A stretch of 64,000 nucleotides of DNA from Veillonellaceae bacterium (GTDB lineage: Bacteria > Bacillota > Negativicutes > Veillonellales > Dialisteraceae), in the NCBI GenBank assembly GCA_025992895.1, contig DAJPGA010000001.1, forward strand, positions 378,501 through 442,500. The letters are read 5' to 3'. How positions within the stretch are numbered: the stretch's first letter is position 1; every line of letters begins with the position of its first letter. The position numbers and the translations under genes are program-made. Below the pieces are notes generated by a model. It was not told where the DNA came from. It saw only the letters and a list, made by a program, of their open reading frames with translations, and did no database searches. Positions 60,940-64,000 of this stretch are shown piece by piece.

Positions 60940-60961
60940 GTTATACTTTACCACGGTAAAG
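60940..60961 (-). promoter_or_regulatory. his operon -10 box with abutting operator-like dyad
   Basis: Minus-strand TATAAC (60940-60945) directly abuts the inverted repeat CTTTACC-GT-GGTAAAG (60946-60961), which fills the spacer toward a weak -35 (TTCTTA). Repressor control by a HisR/TrpR-like protein is plausible; no T-box features were seen in the 50-base leader. Confidence 0.5.
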
Positions 60962-61044
60962 ATAAGAAGCAAAGAGCAGGATTAGTAAAAAGATGGTAAA
61001 AGGAGAAAGCTTATATAAAGGAAAGGAAAGGGAAATGGATAAAA

Positions 61045-61743
61045 GGGAAAAATTGATGAAAGGAGGCTTCGCCTTTTTAGAAACTGCACCCCTATCGGTC
61101 CTTACAATGCATTGATTTAATCATGGGGCCATTACCGGACCTGTTGACTGGCATCAGGACCACTTCCCCCGTGGGGGCAGCTCGGCGATGTGAAACAAAA
61201 GGAATCAGTTCTTATTTGTTTTGAACTTATATAGCTTTGCCTTGAAGGAAATGATTAAAACCGGACGACGCTGCGCTTGAAAAAACAGAAAGCGCTCCGC
61301 GGAAAACAAGCAAGACTTTAAAAAACAGAATGCATTTGGAAAACAGAAAAGCATTTTGGAAAATAAAAAACGGCTAGGAAAACATACTGCTATTTTATTT
61401 TCCTTATATAAGGAAAGAAAAGAATGATCACTGCGCATTGCAGGGGGGAAGGGAGAAAACAAAACAACCAAGGCTGAAGCCTTGAGGAAAATCAGAACCA
61501 TACGACCTCGCTAACGCTCGTCGGAACTGTACCTCCTCAGTCGACTCCGTCGCCAGCTCCCCCGTGGGGAAGCCTTTCGGGTGCGCCGCTTACCGCTGTT
61601 GCTAACTGCGATGTACTGAGTCCTGACTTTCAGACCGTGGGCGACGGATGAGTTGCATTTCCTCAAGGCGTGAGCCTTGGTTGGCATGTTTTTTCAGCCG
61701 AAGGCTGGTTTAAGGGTGTTGACCTTGCTCCGGAAGGAGAAGG
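61045..61743. repeat. intergenic hairpin-module mosaic, cluster 18 (about 700 bp), interrupted by IS copy 3
   Basis: 'AGAAACTGCACCCCT', CCCCCGTGGGGG, the GCGATGTGAAAC to GAACTTATATAG module with a different centre, a degenerate AAACAGAAAGC/AAACAGAATGC region (61280-61370), AAGGCTGAAGCCTTGAGG, CTCGCTAACGCTCG, TCGACTCCGTCGCC, CAGCCGAAGGCTGG and CTTGCTCCGGAAGGAGAAGG. The cut module resumes at 63472. A 98-codon minus-strand frame inside is not credible. 60962-61044 holds nothing recognised. Confidence 0.75.
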
Positions 61744-61808
61744 TGGTGCGGATTTGTTAATACAGACAAATAAATATCATAAAAAATCTAATCGTACTTT
61801 AATCTTAA

Positions 61809-62756
61809 TCATGCAGCCATTGGAGCTGCGTTGAATACTTCCATTGGAGCTAAAAGATGTAATTTGCGCTGAATGCGTTTGTTGTTGTAGAAGTAGATGT
61901 AGCCGTTGATCATGCTTACCACTGCTTTACGGCTGGTGAATTTACGTGTGTAGTAACGTTCGCGCTTCAGCATTCCCCAGAACCCTTCCATCAGACCGTT
62001 GTCTGCACAGCAGCCTACACGGGACATGCTGTGAACCAGTCCTGCTTTTTCAACAATCTTATGGAATCCGTTGCTTGTATACTGGAATCCGCGGTCGGTA
62101 TGAATCATTGGATGTTCTCCAGGATTCTCTTTAAGTGCCTTTTCCATTGTCTCAAAAGCCAGTGCAGTATTGTTCCTGTCGCCGATGACATAAGAGACAA
62201 TCCGGCGATCATGGCCGTCAATAATCGCGCTTAAATATAACTTGTGCAAAACTCCATCAGCAGTTGTGTACTTGAATTCAGTGACATCCGTCATCCATCT
62301 TGCATTGGACACGCCGGCATCAAAGTCACGGTTCAGCAGGTTTTCAAAAATGTACTTTGGATCCTTTGCGTTACGAGTGCAACCATCGGTCTTGTACTTG
62401 ATCACGGACTTAATATTAAGTATCCGCATGATACGAAGAACCAGACTGTCGCTTACATTTATATTGATGTTGTCATCCTTCTTGATCCAATCGTTAATCC
62501 GGCGGTATCCCATATCCGGATATTCCTGATGGGTTTTCATGACCTCCTGTGCGACCTTTTCTCTCAGCAGTTCACGGCCGCTCTTAATATGATTCAGCCA
62601 TCCGTAATAAGCTGCCCGGGAGACCTTTGAGAGTCGGCAGAGACTTTCTATGGAGATGTTGGTTTCTTCATGGACTTCTTTTATGGCTTTAAAATCTCTG
62701 AGAAGGTGAGTAAGGCTGAATCCTTCGAGGAACGCAACCTTTCCTCTATCTCCATC
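61809..62756 (-). CDS. IS3-family transposase catalytic part (OrfB, copy 3)
   Basis: Same protein as in copies 1 and 2, reached by -1 frameshift at the A9 run; DDE motifs intact. 5' boundary is the shift point; an internal ATG is at 62540. Confidence 0.9.
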   Translation of the reverse strand, partial: DGDRGKVAFLEGFSLTHLLRDFKAIKEVHEETNISIESLCRLSKVSRAAYYGWLNHIKSGRELLREKVAQEVMKTHQEYPDMGYRRINDWIKKDDNININVSDSLVLRIMRILNIKSVIKYKTDGCTRNAKDPKYIFENLLNRDFDAGVSNARWMTDVTEFKYTTADGVLHKLYLSAIIDGHDRRIVSYVIGDRNNTALAFETMEKALKENPGEHPMIHTDRGFQYTSNGFHKIVEKAGLVHSMSRVGCCADNGLMEGFWGMLKRERYYTRKFTSRKAVVSMINGYIYFYNNKRIQRKLHLLAPMEVFNAAPMAA

Positions 62757-63412
62757 TTTTTTTTTAGCAGGGCAATCTCTGCTATAAGATCCTTCTGTTC
62801 TTCAAGAAGTCTGGCATTCTCCTGACGCAGCTGTTCTTCTTCGGTCCGGGGCGTTTGGAGCCTGATCGGCTTTCCTCTGTAATCCTCAAGACCAACTTCG
62901 CCCATTTCCTTGAACTTTTTTACCCATGTGTAGAGCGTTTGGTAGGACATGTTGTACTTCTTGGCTATCTTGTTATAATCGCATCCACTGGCGATGCACT
63001 CCTGAACGATTCTGACTCGCTCTTCCTTGACCGATTGCTGGCGTTTGCCCATAAGATCTCCTCCTTCAGAAACGAGGTCTGTCAACTTATGCTCATTATA
63101 CGCCTCAATCCATGTTTTAAGGGAGAGTGTGCCGGAAATTCTGTATTTGGCACAGACGGAAAGCATGGAAACACCGCCTTTAAGATATTCCTTTACGGCC
63201 TGGATCTTCATCTGATTGGAGTAGTAAGACAAATGCTGCCTGGGCCGCAATCCCTTAAAGCCCTCCTCTTTATACCGGAGGACCCATTTCCTGAATGTTA
63301 TGCGGCTCATATGAAGATTTTCAGCTGCCTGGGTAATCGTAACACCCTGATAGAGATATGAAGCAATCTGGTCTAACATTTCCTCCGGGGACGCTTTGGT
63401 TTTACATGGCAT
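62681..63412 (-). CDS. IS3-family OrfA (HTH protein, copy 3)
   Basis: 243 aa, identical to the other two copies, with GGAGG before the ATG at 63412. Confidence 0.9.
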   Translation of the reverse strand: MPCKTKASPEEMLDQIASYLYQGVTITQAAENLHMSRITFRKWVLRYKEEGFKGLRPRQHLSYYSNQMKIQAVKEYLKGGVSMLSVCAKYRISGTLSLKTWIEAYNEHKLTDLVSEGGDLMGKRQQSVKEERVRIVQECIASGCDYNKIAKKYNMSYQTLYTWVKKFKEMGEVGLEDYRGKPIRLQTPRTEEEQLRQENARLLEEQKDLIAEIALLKKKMEIEERLRSSKDSALLTFSEILKP

Positions 63413-63471
63413 AAGAATGACCTCCTAATATATTTATGATATTATTCTGTCTTTCTTGTTGAATCATACCA

Positions 63472-63540
63472 AAGGTGGCGCCGGAGGCGACGGATGAGAT
63501 GTAGTTCTCGAGCGAAGCGAGGTTGTTTTGTTTTTCTATC
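63472..63540. repeat. intergenic hairpin-module mosaic, right remainder after IS copy 3
   Basis: AAGGTGGCGCCGGAGGCGACGG, 'GATGAGATGTAGTTC' and a CGAGCGAAGCGAGG hairpin. 63541-63757 is AT-rich, with no credible gene. Confidence 0.75.
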
Positions 63541-63757
63541 ATCCCATTTTCCAGGCGGTAAAGGTTTTCTTCTTTTCAGAATGGCTTTTTATTTTCTTGT
63601 TTCCCTTTATATATCCCCTTCATTTTTCAGCATGACGCAGCCTTTCCATTTCCTTCCTGCTCTTCCAAAACTCAGTCTCCATCGTACTTCCCAGTCTCCT
63701 AATCCTCAGAACATCGATTCCATCTGAAAAGTTTTTGGAAAAGTTTCAAAAAAGCCG

Positions 63758-63786
63758 TTGACACCGCTGTCCTTAGGTGGTATTAT
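63758..63786 (+). promoter_or_regulatory. rRNA operon promoter P1
   Basis: Consensus TTGACA (63758-63763), 17-base spacer, TATTAT (63781-63786). An A/T-rich stretch with A-tracts lies just upstream, as in UP elements. Confidence 0.8.
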
Positions 63787-63853
63787 CATACACGTCGCTG
63801 ATGCAGCGGCCCCGCTGAAAAGCCTGATTCAAATCTTATCTGAAAATAAGTAC

Positions 63854-63882
63854 TTGCAATCATCGCTTCAGTGTGGTATACT
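63854..63882 (+). promoter_or_regulatory. rRNA operon promoter P2
   Basis: TTGCAA (63854-63859), 17-base spacer, TATACT (63877-63882), about 96 bases after P1. Tandem promoters are usual for rRNA operons. Confidence 0.8.
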
Positions 63883-64000
63883 ACTAAAGTCGCTTGAAGA
63901 GCGATGATTCTTTGAAAACTAAACAGTACAGCGAACGAATAAACCGATGTGCGAGGTAGAAATACCGAGCAATTATTTGAGCAAGTAAGGCAATAAAGAG
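63883..64000 (+). other. rRNA operon leader (16S gene begins beyond the window)
   Basis: GCTTGAAGAGCGATGATTC is followed by TTTGAAAACTAAACAG, the boxA-like leader element seen ahead of Firmicute 16S genes, and by AAGTAAGGCAATAAAGAG at the edge. The 16S 5' end (AGAGTTTGATC) is not yet reached. Confidence 0.75.

Larger units (their letters stand above)
61744..63471 (-). mobile_element. IS3-family insertion sequence, copy 3 (1728 bp)
   Basis: Same element in the orientation of copy 1. Target duplication AAGG (61740-61743 and 63472-63475). Its right end lies about 290 bases upstream of the first rRNA promoter. Confidence 0.95.

Noticed and set aside
60891..61044. T-box leader for the his operon
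   Set aside because: No specifier or TGGNACCGCG-type T-box sequence; leader is only about 50 bases.
61205..61501. 98-codon minus-strand frame
   Set aside because: Falls in a low-complexity repeat region, Phe/Leu-rich, no ribosome site.

Overview
The window looks like the chromosome of a diderm Firmicute (Negativicutes, Veillonellaceae-like; Dialister or a relative would fit, but this is inference). Outer-membrane and lipid-transport genes (a TonB-dependent receptor with signal peptide and C-terminal Phe, an MlaD/MCE protein) sit beside Firmicute-type genes (the short HisG with HisZ, LarA homologues, strong AGGAGG ribosome sites). No tRNA or complete rRNA gene is visible. The last ~250 bases are the tandem promoters and leader of an rRNA operon whose 16S gene must start just beyond the window.

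Layout: 0-1.3 kb holds a membrane-protein tail and a small CRISPR array with type I-F-like repeats and no cas genes. 1.3-9 kb holds an LD-carboxypeptidase, deoC, a TM2-protein operon, small unknown genes and a uracil permease behind a possible attenuator. 9-15.9 kb holds a cobalamin-riboswitch-controlled TonB receptor, a metal/cobalamin-type binding lipoprotein, an M24 peptidase, aroD and a LarA homologue. 16-25 kb holds corA, a second larA, IS copy 1 and a yeiH/LysR pair. 25-34.5 kb is an accessory island: an unrecognised two-gene unit with a CoiA-like zinc finger, an HNH nuclease, a GIY-YIG protein, a PLD-helicase-DUF3427 protein and a Nudix hydrolase. 34.5-45.3 kb holds small acetyltransferases, paralogous unknown genes, an ADP-ribosylglycohydrolase, a frameshifted MerR regulator with its target promoter, an arginase-like gene and mlaD. 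45.9-50.2 kb encodes an McrBC-like ATPase/nuclease pair. IS copy 2, an orphan HigA-type antitoxin, the complete histidine operon (hisZGDCBHAF-IE, minus strand, hisB frameshifted), IS copy 3 and the rRNA promoters complete the window.

Two genome-scale patterns stand out. First, almost every intergenic gap carries a mosaic of short hairpin modules joined by conserved linkers. Hairpin stems change with compensatory substitutions while the linkers stay constant, and many clusters start at the T-tract of an intrinsic terminator. Second, three 1728-bp copies of one IS3-family element, with identical encoded proteins, are inserted at the same point of one of these modules. In addition, one CRISPR spacer matches 30 of 32 bases of the LD-carboxypeptidase gene about 1 kb away, and both differences are synonymous.
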